DNA from: CAZYVU01 sp964651435
GTDB lineage: Bacteria > Desulfobacterota > Syntrophorhabdia > Syntrophorhabdales > CAYQXL01
Direction: 5' to 3'
Length of the DNA stretch: 9,120 bases
NCBI GenBank assembly: GCA_964651435.1
Contig: CAZYVU010000063.1
Coordinates: forward strand, 1 to 9,120
Both the position numbers and the translations under genes were made by a program. Every line of letters starts with the position of its first letter. The stretch's first letter is position 1. The notes beneath the pieces are model-generated. The model had not been told where the DNA came from. It saw nothing but the letters and a program-made list of their open reading frames with translations, and ran no database searches. Positions 1 through 7,227 of this stretch are shown here, in pieces.

Positions 1-42
1 TGAACGGCCGTTCGGATACAACCGGATTGGATGTTCGAATAG

Positions 43-1417
43 AGCGGATTAGACACCCAGGAAAACCTCGATCGTGACTTCGCCTCCTACACCTTCGAGC
101 CCAAGGCAAGCGTTCCGGTGAAGGTCATCGTCCTCGACGACACGTGCAAGGAGAATCCTTACGCCGATGCCCAATCATACTCCCACGGCTGCCTGGACCA
201 GGAGCGCTACGACTGGCTGATACGTGAGCTCAACAAGGGTCAGGCTGAAGGCAAGCTCATGATCGTGGCCGCCCACGTGCCGGTGGGACCCCAGACGAAT
301 GTCCCCGACGCCCCGGTCCCTCAGGGCGGCGTCTCCAACGAGACCATCGTCCCCATGTTCTTTTCCACCTGCCGTGGCGCGACGACGATAGGCGAGCAGT
401 GCGCCGCAGGCACCGATATCTCGAACTACGACCCGGTCCCCCCCCTACAATATCGTGACCGACACCATGCTGCTCCGTACTCTCCACAACTATTCGAACC
501 TGATCCTCTGGATGGCAGGACACCGTCACATGAACGTTGTCACTCCACAGCCTGCGCCCGCCGACAAGGGGCCGGAGTTCGGCTTCTGGGAGGTCGAAAC
601 TCCCTCAACCAGGGATTTCCCCCAGGGATTTCGTACCTTTGAAATCATACGAAACGACAACAATACGGTTTCCATACGGATCACCACCGTGGACCCGGCG
701 GTCCAGGACACGGATTCCCCGGCCCTCGTCTCCCGCGGGTACGCCATCGGTGCGCACAGGATAGCGACCGGCACCATCGGACTCACCGATACGACGTCGC
801 ACGTATACAATGCGGAGCTTATCAAGCCCCTTGCCGATCCCTATACTGTTGACGTCGATGTAGTCGGACCGGGTACAATAACAATGGGTCCTTATCAAGC
901 AGATACATTCACGGTAAGCCGTCCGTGCCGGGCAGCCCATCTTCCGGGCACTGAGGTAGTCCTTACCCCCACGGCCGACCCGGGGGCGGCCTTTGCCGGG
1001 TGGTCCGCCTGCACGGGAACGTCAGCCTGCACCATTGCTATGAGCGGCGACATGACCGTCACCGCAACCTTTACCCGGGCACCTACCGCGGTGGTCACAC
1101 CCGCCTACAAGAACTTCGGGAAGGTAAAGATGGGAAAGAAAGCTGTTGCCACTTTTATGATTAGGAATACAAGGGCGAAAGGCACATCCGATCTCACCAT
1201 CGGGACCGTAGCTCCCGGCCAAACGGACAAAGGGCAATTCGGCCTTGTGGTGGGCAAGGACAAGTGTTCGGGAAAGACCCTTGCGCCTGACCAGAGCTGC
1301 ACCTTTCGGGTTTCATTTCTGCCCGTTCACACAAATACCAGAACAGGAACTATCGTCATAAACTCAGATGATCCTGCTTCACCGACCACCATCCCGCTGA
1401 CGGGTGTAGGAGAATAG
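43..1417 (+). pseudogene. Metallophosphoesterase with C-terminal beta domains, frameshifted and lacking its N-terminus
   Basis: Two adjacent frames together encode one protein of about 457 visible residues. Frame 1 (43-444) holds a calcineurin-like phosphoesterase segment that includes KVIVLDDT (118-141) and a metal-ligand strand IVAAHVPVG. Frame 2 (446-1414) continues it with WMAGHRHMNVV, the GHxH metal-binding motif. The frames join if one C is dropped from the C8 run at 438-445. The tract resembles large secreted phosphoesterases of the TIGR03768 type. Their N-terminal metal motifs (DxH, GDxxD, GNHD) are missing here, and frame 1 has a TAG at 40-42 and a TGA at 1-3. Domains after the enzyme are a bacterial InlB-like repeat (about 833-1082; FAGWSACTG and MTVTATF motifs) and an ASH/choice-of-anchor-D-type domain (about 1096-1414; NFGKVKMG at the start, GTIVINSDDP and IPLTGVG at the end). 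These suggest a cell-surface or secreted enzyme. The frameshift may be a real lesion or a homopolymer error. Family assignment is fairly sure; substrate is unknown. Confidence 0.72.
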
Positions 1418-1481
1418 CGATCGGTACGGTTATGTACTTAAGGACGTCGCCTTTATCCCCGCCCCCCTTTATGCCCTGCTA
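1418..1481. other. Short convergent intergenic gap
   Basis: This 64-base gap separates the two convergent stop codons. I see no hairpin followed by a T-run on either strand, so no intrinsic terminator can be assigned to either gene. Confidence 0.5.
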
Positions 1482-4400
1482 TCATGGGTTGTATCCGCTG
1501 CAACTCCGACTATATCCCCCGTCAATTGCGGCGCGGTACGACGTCGAAGGGAGCCATCGTTCGTAAAAAACGGCCGGCGGTATGGCCAGCTTGATGCCAT
1601 GGCAACCCGTGGTATCGCACCACTGTCCACTGCCGAAGAGAACGTCCCTGATCGTCGTCGAGTGGTCGAAGTCCACGTAGATACAGACATAATCATCCTT
1701 GTATGCATCGGCAAGGACATACCATGAGTACTTACCGCTGGCGTAATGGTCTATCCAGTAAGCGCTGGTATTGTTCGAAGCGTTGGCGCAGTAGGGGGTG
1801 CACCAGTAGACTATGTTATGTCGGTCGTACCTGTCATACGTGAAATTCTTGGGGACGGAGATGGTTGTCTCCTGCAGATAGTCGATGCTGAAAACAGTGG
1901 GTAGAAGGTTCTGGAAATAGTAGGCCTCAAGGGAGTTCTGTATGGTATTCTTCCAGACTGACTTGTCCGAATCCCCGTACATCCAGCCCGGCCCACCGTT
2001 CTCGGGAGTCTCATCGGGTGAGGTCATGAACTTCTTCCCCACGTACTGGAGCTTTCCCCAGTCGCTCTTCACCATGTCGAAGAGGATGTCCTTTCCCGAC
2101 TTGCAGCTTGACCAGAGGTTGTCCATCTGTGTGGCAAGGGATGCGGCCTCGGTATTCACCTTCGTGTAATCGGCACCTGCCGGCGTCTTGGAGAAGAGCT
2201 TCATCCCAATAAACAGGGCGCCGTTGATAGCCCCCATCGTAGCTTTAACGGCCATGTTCGGCACCACGACTGATCCGGCCGTCAGAATACCCCGAACGAC
2301 GATGAGGGTGTCCCACAAGACCTTGCTCGTGTCCGGGGGTTTAACCACGGCCTTCACCGTTTCATAGACCGTGGCCAGCGTTCCCATGGAACTGATCTGC
2401 ATATCGGTCAGGACCGTATCCAGGTCGTGCATAAAGATGTTTGTGAGATTGACGTAGTTGAACTCGCCCTCCACGGGGTCGCAGAGTTGGGCCTGCATGG
2501 CCCTGAAGACGGGCTCTGAGAAGTAGCCCACCGGCGGGTTCGTCGTTGTGGGCGGATAGGTGAGCGCATTGCAGGTGCTCTGCCAGGCGCCGGGGTCAAT
2601 GGGGTTCAGCGTGTACTGGCTCCTGATGTCCGCTGACCCGTGTGCCTTGATGCCGATGTACTGGTAGGCCGCAACCTGCTCCGAGTACAGGGGGTCCGAG
2701 GGGTCGGGCAGAGGCCAGGGCGTGTACGGCTCCAGGGCAACAGAGAGGAGGCTGAAGTCGGGGCCGCTTGCGGAGACCGTCGCGTCCCGCACGTCTGTTG
2801 CGGCCGGCACGAACCAACCCTTGTTGTCCTTGTGCATGACGACCCGCAGGTTCTCCCCCGGAGAGCTCGCCTCTACTGAAACGCTTTCCGTGTAGTCGTA
2901 GAGGTCCCGTATATCGGCCACGCCGAGGGGATAGGCGTAGAACACGGGGTTCGTCGTCCCTACCAGCGAGTAGGTTGAGCCTGATCCAAGGCTGTTGAGT
3001 ACCCCGATTGTTCCACCGAAGTAATTGCCGATGGCCTTTATGAGGTCGGTGTAATAGGTCGACTTGTAGCCGATAGGGGTTCCTATACTTGCGAAGATGA
3101 CGGTGTACCTCTGGAAGGTGTCCGCCTTCAGGGAATTGAGCCAGTCATACATCCGCTTTTGTTCCGACTCGCTCACCGAGCCGGTGCCGGTACCGGAGTT
3201 TGTCGAGAACGTAACGTTGGTCTTTATCCCCTGCTGCGACAGATAGACTGCCGGCTCCAGCGTATCCCTGTCCAGCGCGAGCACCTGGAAACCGCCGACC
3301 GCCCCTGAACTCAGGGGTTCGGACGCGTAGGAAACGACGTTCGCCTTCTTGGGGTCGGACACTTTTATAGTGTTGCTTGTGGCAGTCGGTCGCGCGCGGG
3401 TCTCGATCTCTATAAATTCGGGGTAGGCAAAAGTCCGGCTGCTGGTCAGATCCGCATTCAGGTACTGGACGAAGGCGCCCTCGATGTTTGAGCCTACCCG
3501 CGCATCGAGACGCAGTGCCTTGTGATCATAGTTGCTCAGCTCAACACCGTTGTCGATGCCCAGGCCTTTGATGCCGATAAGAGAATAGCTGAACTGGACA
3601 GGAGTACCATCGGGCAGTTTATAGGAGAGTGGCTGATACCAATTGGAGGTAAATACGCTCGACGCACCGAATCCGCGGAGCGTGTTCCCGAGGTTGCACA
3701 TAGGAAAGGAGCCGCAGACCGAAGCCGGTTCGGCAGAATAAAGGCTCGATATAATAACCAGGCTGCTCGTGTCCAGGGTATTAAGGTAGTTGAGCATACT
3801 TGTGCTTCCGCAGGGGACGTTGAAGGTCTGATGATCCTTCTTTGCCAGCGTGGAGCGGTCGAGGACGAGGACCTGAAACCCACTATTCGTTGGAGAGCCA
3901 CAGTTCGTCGGTGCCGGCGCCGTGTATGTTGTGGAGCCGACGTGTATGGAGTAGTCGGAATACAGAGTGCCCGCACCCGACACAACCCGCGTCTGCACCG
4001 GAACGGGCACGAAGTTAGGATAGAGGGGGCTCTCTGCCGTAGCGGTGATCTTTACCATCACGGGTTCACTCTCCCACCCGGTGCCCCGGACCCTCAGCTC
4101 CAGGCTGTAGTCACCTGGTATGTCGACCCTGACGGCGGGGCTGGGCGACAAAGGATCCGAAATCATGACGTTGGCGCCCTCAGGCGCACTGAGGAGTGTC
4201 CACATGTAACCAAGGCCCGGCCCAAAGAGATTGGTGCCGTCAGGCGTAAAGTCCTTGTCCACAAAGACATGCTGGGGCTCCTCGTTCTTGGCGATAATAA
4301 CGGCCCGTATCGCCTTCCCCGCCTTGCCGAGGAACGAGACGGCGAGCCTGTTCTTTTTTACCGGCTGAAAGGCCGTTTCCACATAGGGAATGCTGTGGTT

Positions 4401-4682
4401 GAACTGGCGTGGCGTAACGACCGGACGGCCGTTCATCATCACGTGGGCGTTTGCAAAACCACTTGTGTTGCCGACGTGGAACAGATGGAGGCTGAAATCG
4501 TAGGCGTCGGGATCTGCAACCTGGAATTGACGTAATCTCGTTACCGGTCCATCGATCGAACGAACGAAGTTTTCAGGCCCGTACACACTGAAAATACGGG
4601 CCAACCCGATTTCCGGGACAGCCATCCAAGTGAACAGCATACCCGACAAAGCCAGCAAGGCAATCAGGCTGATTCTTTTCAT
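1482..4682 (-). CDS. Large secreted protein with PKD-like domain and duplicated module (1066 aa)
   Basis: I do not recognise the full-length family. The start at 4682 is chosen because AGGGAGG (4690-4696) lies 7 nt upstream and the new N-terminus is a Sec signal peptide: MKR, a hydrophobic core to about residue 20, and a likely cut after GLA at residue 28. The open frame runs 65 codons further upstream without an equally good site. Residues about 155-214 resemble a PKD-type beta domain (YMWTLLSAPEG, then GDYSLELRVRG). A module then occurs twice: GFQVLVLDRSTL (268-279) and GFQVLALDRDTL (464-475), each followed by a short helix-like LNxL stretch and later by YSLIGIKGLG (366-375) or YQYIGIKAHG (673-682). 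This pattern loosely recalls the interleukin-like EMT inducer (FAM3/ILEI) fold, which is a tentative match. Residues about 787-830 are hydrophobic and could be buried or membrane-active. The C-terminus has paired cysteines (WCTPYC, WCDTTGC) that fit disulfides outside the cytoplasm. The product is exported; its function is unknown. Confidence 0.88.
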   Translation of the reverse strand: MKRISLIALLALSGMLFTWMAVPEIGLARIFSVYGPENFVRSIDGPVTRLRQFQVADPDAYDFSLHLFHVGNTSGFANAHVMMNGRPVVTPRQFNHSIPYVETAFQPVKKNRLAVSFLGKAGKAIRAVIIAKNEEPQHVFVDKDFTPDGTNLFGPGLGYMWTLLSAPEGANVMISDPLSPSPAVRVDIPGDYSLELRVRGTGWESEPVMVKITATAESPLYPNFVPVPVQTRVVSGAGTLYSDYSIHVGSTTYTAPAPTNCGSPTNSGFQVLVLDRSTLAKKDHQTFNVPCGSTSMLNYLNTLDTSSLVIISSLYSAEPASVCGSFPMCNLGNTLRGFGASSVFTSNWYQPLSYKLPDGTPVQFSYSLIGIKGLGIDNGVELSNYDHKALRLDARVGSNIEGAFVQYLNADLTSSRTFAYPEFIEIETRARPTATSNTIKVSDPKKANVVSYASEPLSSGAVGGFQVLALDRDTLEPAVYLSQQGIKTNVTFSTNSGTGTGSVSESEQKRMYDWLNSLKADTFQRYTVIFASIGTPIGYKSTYYTDLIKAIGNYFGGTIGVLNSLGSGSTYSLVGTTNPVFYAYPLGVADIRDLYDYTESVSVEASSPGENLRVVMHKDNKGWFVPAATDVRDATVSASGPDFSLLSVALEPYTPWPLPDPSDPLYSEQVAAYQYIGIKAHGSADIRSQYTLNPIDPGAWQSTCNALTYPPTTTNPPVGYFSEPVFRAMQAQLCDPVEGEFNYVNLTNIFMHDLDTVLTDMQISSMGTLATVYETVKAVVKPPDTSKVLWDTLIVVRGILTAGSVVVPNMAVKATMGAINGALFIGMKLFSKTPAGADYTKVNTEAASLATQMDNLWSSCKSGKDILFDMVKSDWGKLQYVGKKFMTSPDETPENGGPGWMYGDSDKSVWKNTIQNSLEAYYFQNLLPTVFSIDYLQETTISVPKNFTYDRYDRHNIVYWCTPYCANASNNTSAYWIDHYASGKYSWYVLADAYKDDYVCIYVDFDHSTTIRDVLFGSGQWCDTTGCHGIKLAIPPAVFYERWLPSTSYRAAIDGGYSRSCSGYNP

Positions 4683-4900
4683 TTTGCGCCCTCCCTGGCA
4701 CATGATGTTCCCTGTCCTTAGCAGAAGAGCGAGCCGTCTCGCTAAATCTATCCCCATGCATTTTTCAGAAGCTGCCGTTGCGCCTGCGCCGAAAGCGGAG
4801 GGGCTTTCCGGGCTCATGCCTCCAAGAGGTCTTTTCTCGCGATGGTCTCGCCTTTGAATGCGACGAATACAGGTCACATCCCCATGGTATTTTCTACAAT
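4683..4900 (-). promoter_or_regulatory. Long structured 5' leader of the large secreted protein gene
   Basis: If the promoter at 4907-4935 is used, the mRNA has about 218 nt before the ATG. Three local hairpins are visible: CCTC-N3-GAGG (4819-4829); GAAAGC-N6-GCTTTC (4791-4808), extendable by CC/GG across a one-base bulge; and AGCGAG-N4-CTCGCT (4728-4743), whose loop on the transcribed strand is ACGG. The overall order does not match the c-di-GMP (GEMM), cobalamin, fluoride or guanidine riboswitches that I know. It may be a regulatory or stabilising leader; that role is inference. Confidence 0.4.
4690..4696 (-). promoter_or_regulatory. Ribosome binding site of the large secreted protein
   Basis: The minus strand reads AGGGAGG, 7 nt before the ATG at 4682. 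It decides the start in favour of the signal-peptide methionine over upstream in-frame ATGs (for example at 4757 and 4877). Confidence 0.75.
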
Positions 4901-4906
4901 CCTACA

Positions 4907-4935
4907 ATGCTATGCCCATAATGGCATTCTGTCAA
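4907..4935 (-). promoter_or_regulatory. Sigma-70-type promoter for the large secreted protein gene
   Basis: On the minus strand a perfect -35 TTGACA (4930-4935) is followed after exactly 17 nt by TAGCAT (4907-4912), a 4/6 match to the -10 consensus. The spacer holds an inverted repeat ATGCC-N6-GGCAT (4912-4927), and two CTACAAT copies (plus-strand reading, 4894-4900 and 4902-4908) overlap the -10 and start region. These are candidate regulator sites. Confidence 0.65.
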
Positions 4936-5346
4936 AGGATTTTTGAGGCAAAGTGACCCTAAAGTACGTCGTGCTCGCTCAATACCCCGCATCGTCGAAC
5001 GTACGATGGCCCCATGCCCCGCACAGCCCGTCATGATGCCCCGGAGTCTTCCGGTTTTTTCGATGTCATCAATGGTGCCGGTATACTTAATTTCTTTCTT
5101 GTCCGTCCACAATGGTCATCAAGGCCAAAAAAGGAATTACCGACTTTGCAGCGCGCAAGATATCTGCCGCCCTATGCGCCCCTTCACCTTGCCCACGTTC
5201 TTTCTCCGCAGGCTCGACGTTCTCCCGCCATTAGTAGCGAAGGCTGCAACAGGCGCTCCCGAAAGGGCAATGATTTAGGTGTATTCCATCCAAGCTCACC
5301 CTCTTCCTACTGTATCCGCGCAACTGCCAATGTGCTGCTGAGGGAC
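4936..5346. other. Intergenic region, no supported gene
   Basis: This stretch of about 410 bases lies between the DapB-like gene and the promoter of the large gene. Short open frames exist on both strands, but none has a convincing ribosome site, start and recognisable product. It holds a plus-strand terminator-like hairpin (5041-5060) and an inverted repeat CATCGT-N7-ACGATG (4990-5008). No terminator for the DapB-like gene is evident. Confidence 0.5.
5041..5060 (+). terminator. Orphan intrinsic-terminator-like hairpin
   Basis: CCGGA-GTCT-TCCGG (5041-5054) is followed directly by six T residues on the plus strand. The stem is only 5 bp but GC-rich. No plus-strand gene lies upstream between the large gene's promoter and this point, so it would end an unannotated plus-strand transcript or be fortuitous. 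Confidence 0.4.
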
Positions 5347-6159
5347 CTACGTTTTCCAAAACTGCCACCACGGCCTCTTCTGGGCCTTAAGAATTTCCTC
5401 CTCGCTTTCCTGCAGCTTGAAGTACGGAATGAACAGATCCTCCATTCGATAGAAGCCCTTGGGCTTGCCCTGCAAGTTCTCAATGGCGAATAAGATGCCG
5501 TTTCCAAAAGCCTCGCGAGTGATCGATTCGTGCCTCAAGCGGACCGTTTGATAGGGGAAGCCGAACAAAATTTCATGAACGCTTATAATACCCCCTGCGC
5601 GTATGGTTTTGATGTCTTCATCAGGTAAGCCTAACTCCCGCGCAATGATTTTTGCAGTGCCCGAAACCTCAGGCTTAGCCTTGAAGTGTTCTTCAATGAC
5701 AACAATGTCCGTGTAGGGGGCGATATTTTTCAATATCTTGGCCGCAACCAACAGGAAATTGATGCCCAAGGTGATGTTCGGTGAGTGCATTACGACGGTT
5801 TGCTTTGAAAGTTCTTTCAGCCTCTCCAATTTCGTTTCCTGGTAGTTAGAAATTGCGCTGACAATGGTGATCCCCCGCTTGGCTGCCTCGTCTCCATAGT
5901 AATCCAGGCCATTTTCAGAGGAGAAATCGATGACAACGTCAACAGGATGTTTGTCGAAGAGCTCGCTCACGGTCAGCTCGTCTCTTCTGTAAATCAAAGC
6001 AGGCTCCTCGGAGGCGATCCCTAAGAACTCCGGCACCGACCGGTGTTCAAGCAAAGAAGACTGTCGTATTACCCACTGCAGATTTGTTCTCTTTGACTCG
6101 AGCAGAACCGACGCGACCGGACGTCCTGTTCTGCCAAAACCCATAAGGCCAACTCTCAT
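5347..6159 (-). CDS. DapB-like reductase (diverged dihydrodipicolinate reductase family, 270 aa)
   Basis: The family reduces 4-hydroxy-tetrahydrodipicolinate with NAD(P)H in the cytoplasmic lysine/diaminopimelate pathway; E. coli DapB is 273 aa. The start at 6159 has AGGAG (6169-6173) 9 nt upstream and begins directly with the Rossmann strand: MRVGLMGFGRTG, with G7, G9 and G12 as the nucleotide loop. VVIDFS (75-80) matches the DapB strand after the Rossmann fold. NITLGINFLL (128-137) and YTDIVVIEEHF (149-159) match the stretch leading to the catalytic site. H158 and K162 align with E. coli H159 and K163, and SGT (166-168) with the substrate loop. Two departures stand out: the second histidine of the HH pair is F159, and the usual GTTG segment is replaced around SAISNYQ (101-107). 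The fold is secure, but the substrate could differ from that of canonical DapB. No other lysine-pathway gene is nearby. An open frame extends 74 codons upstream without a better start. Confidence 0.82.
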   Translation of the reverse strand: MRVGLMGFGRTGRPVASVLLESKRTNLQWVIRQSSLLEHRSVPEFLGIASEEPALIYRRDELTVSELFDKHPVDVVIDFSSENGLDYYGDEAAKRGITIVSAISNYQETKLERLKELSKQTVVMHSPNITLGINFLLVAAKILKNIAPYTDIVVIEEHFKAKPEVSGTAKIIARELGLPDEDIKTIRAGGIISVHEILFGFPYQTVRLRHESITREAFGNGILFAIENLQGKPKGFYRMEDLFIPYFKLQESEEEILKAQKRPWWQFWKT

Positions 6160-6168
6160 ATTATTATT

Positions 6169-6173
6169 CTCCT
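6169..6173 (-). promoter_or_regulatory. Ribosome binding site of the DapB-like gene
   Basis: The minus strand reads AGGAG, 9 nt before the ATG at 6159. It rules out the 74-codon upstream extension of the same frame, which lacks family similarity. Confidence 0.75.
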
Positions 6174-6384
6174 GAATGTCACGTTTGTCGCTTGCCCCAT
6201 TCGACGCCCAATGTCGGGGTGCTCTGTCGGCGAGCGACCTTTGATTCGAATCGTTCTGTTCGGACTTCAACACATCGTTGGCCTTCTCCTCAGAAGACCC
6301 GGACTGGTAGACGGTCCCGGTGCGCTGCCGAAACGTCCGTTCCGCCCTTTCGTTCTCCTTTGACCCGTCCGGCCAAATCAAGAT

Positions 6385-6400
6385 TTCCGTTATGACGGAA
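6385..6400. repeat. Inverted repeat 6-4-6
   Basis: TTCCGT-TATG-ACGGAA is a perfect inverted repeat with 6-base arms and a 4-base centre. It lies in the gap upstream of the DapB-like gene, about 225 nt from its start. It could be an RNA hairpin, an operator or part of a dispersed repeat. Confidence 0.45.
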
Positions 6401-6502
6401 TGCGGCAGATCGGGATTCTCTTGGGATTACATGTCGTGGCGCCATTGCAGGGTAAGGCAGACAAGGATTCTTGCTATCTTTCCTCTTAATCTTACCACGG
6501 TG

Positions 6503-6518
6503 TTCGAGAACTCTCGAA
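6503..6518. repeat. 16-bp palindrome
   Basis: TTCGAGAACTCTCGAA has perfect 7-base arms around a 2-base centre. It is followed on the plus strand by further A residues, so it lacks the T-run of a terminator in either useful direction. It is operator-like in form; its partner is unknown. Confidence 0.45.
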
Positions 6519-6536
6519 AAAGGCCCGATACCATCA

Positions 6537-6554
6537 GATGACGGGGACGTCACC
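6537..6554 (-). repeat. Stem-loop just after the deaminase stop
   Basis: On the minus strand a 7-bp stem (one G.U pair) closes a TCCC loop, 12 nt after the deaminase stop codon. A run of five T residues follows only about 15 nt later (6517-6521), so it is not a canonical intrinsic terminator. It could still protect or end the deaminase mRNA. Confidence 0.35.
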
Positions 6555-6566
6555 AACGGGCTTCTC

Positions 6567-7214
6567 TCAATTGCAGGGCTTCCCTATCCCATCACGAGAT
6601 TCGAGTTTCTTAATAAGCGAGGGCCGGAGCGAATCGTCCGGCCAATAGCAGAAAACGCGCAGACCTTCCTCTTCCAAAACAGGGCCGATCCATTCGAGGG
6701 CTTCACCGGTATACTGATAGAGCTTATCGCAGGGAATACTCTTTTCCTCAAAGTTTGTTAGTTTTGAAATGGCTTTGCCGGAGACACCGTAGACAACTCT
6801 CTTGACGCCGGAATACCACATCACCGAGCAGCAGAACATGCACGGCGCAGCGCTGGTGTAGATAGTGCCTTGCCGGAGCACTTCACGAGGAAGTTCCCGA
6901 CGGGCCTTGATCAGGAGGTTTGTTTCAGCGTGACGAGTGAAATCGTTGTCGGTGTTCACGGTGTTTTCAGCGGTCAGGACAACTCTTCCCTGGTAGACCA
7001 GGACTGCACCAAAGGGATGATTGCCCTTCTTTCCGGCGCTGATTGCCAGGTCAAATGCTTGCCGGATGAATGGTTCGTGAGGCGTTGCCGTTTCCGTTTT
7101 CACGGAATGTTCCCGGAGCCCACCGAGACCATGGTTGTCTGCCAAAGCATGTTCCGTCAACATTGATAGCCCCGGAAGTAATGCGAGACAAACAAGGCCT
7201 ATAAGAGTTTTCAT
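6567..7214 (-). CDS. Exported zinc-dependent nucleoside/guanine deaminase-like protein (215 aa)
   Basis: This is a member of the cytidine/deoxycytidylate deaminase superfamily, which hydrolytically removes an amino group from nucleobases or nucleosides using zinc. Catalytic residues are complete: H95-A-E97 (zinc ligand and proton shuttle) and P124-C125-M-F-C128 (two zinc ligands). NHPFGAVLV (65-73) and an asparagine-containing AEN (82-84) resemble the guanine deaminase (GuaD) and TadA-like branch. Unusually for this family, the protein starts with what looks like a Sec signal peptide: MKT, a hydrophobic core (residues 4-19) and a likely cut after ALA at residue 25. Residues 26-45 form a linker before the enzyme domain. 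The start at 7214 is preferred over the adjoining ATG at 7217 because GGAGG (7219-7223) is only 1 nt from the latter and 4 nt from the former. The gene stands alone, about 400 nt upstream of the DapB-like gene. Family is secure; substrate and export are predictions. Confidence 0.85.
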   Translation of the reverse strand: MKTLIGLVCLALLPGLSMLTEHALADNHGLGGLREHSVKTETATPHEPFIRQAFDLAISAGKKGNHPFGAVLVYQGRVVLTAENTVNTDNDFTRHAETNLLIKARRELPREVLRQGTIYTSAAPCMFCCSVMWYSGVKRVVYGVSGKAISKLTNFEEKSIPCDKLYQYTGEALEWIGPVLEEEGLRVFCYWPDDSLRPSLIKKLESRDGIGKPCN

Positions 7215-7218
7215 CATG

Positions 7219-7223
7219 CCTCC
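7219..7223 (-). promoter_or_regulatory. Ribosome binding site of the deaminase gene
   Basis: GGAGG on the minus strand lies 4 nt before the second of two tandem ATG codons (7214) and 1 nt before the first (7217). The second is therefore the more likely start. The 6-4-6 inverted repeat at 7228-7243 ends 4 nt upstream and could affect access to this site. Confidence 0.6.
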
Positions 7224-7227
7224 GTCA

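Larger units (their letters stand above)
6160..6566. other. Intergenic region with inverted repeats, no supported gene
   Basis: About 400 bases separate the deaminase stop from the DapB-like start. No clear promoter was found for the DapB-like gene. The stretch holds three hairpin-forming inverted repeats, listed separately (6385-6400, 6503-6518, 6537-6554). The open frames here overlap one another on both strands and look like shadows. Confidence 0.5.

Noticed and set aside
3522..4535. A 337-codon open frame on the plus strand
   Set aside because: It lies wholly antisense to the large secreted protein gene, has an Arg/Val/Ala-rich composition typical of a shadow frame, and shows no recognisable domain or ribosome site.
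4728..4743. Guanidine-II (mini-ykkC) riboswitch, suggested by an ACGG loop
   Set aside because: That class needs two hairpins with ACGR loops near the ribosome site; only one is present here and the downstream gene is not a transporter or guanidine gene.
4770..4860. c-di-GMP-I (GEMM) riboswitch in the leader
   Set aside because: A short stretch resembles part of the motif, but the conserved core segments and the paired 3' half are not present in order.
4894..5112. A 72-codon minus-strand frame in the gap upstream of the large gene
   Set aside because: It starts at TTG without a ribosome site, overlaps the promoter at 4907-4935, and resembles nothing I know.
5014..5493. A 159-codon plus-strand frame and a 111-codon frame at 4943-5278
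   Set aside because: Both lack a convincing start. The first runs into the antisense of the DapB-like gene, and neither translation resembles a known protein.
6503..6518. Intrinsic terminator for the deaminase gene
   Set aside because: The palindrome is preceded, not followed, by the T-run on the minus strand.
6290..6556. An 88-codon minus-strand frame between the deaminase and DapB-like genes
   Set aside because: It spans two inverted repeats, its composition is rich in Arg, Pro and Ser as in repeat-derived frames, and no good ribosome site precedes it.
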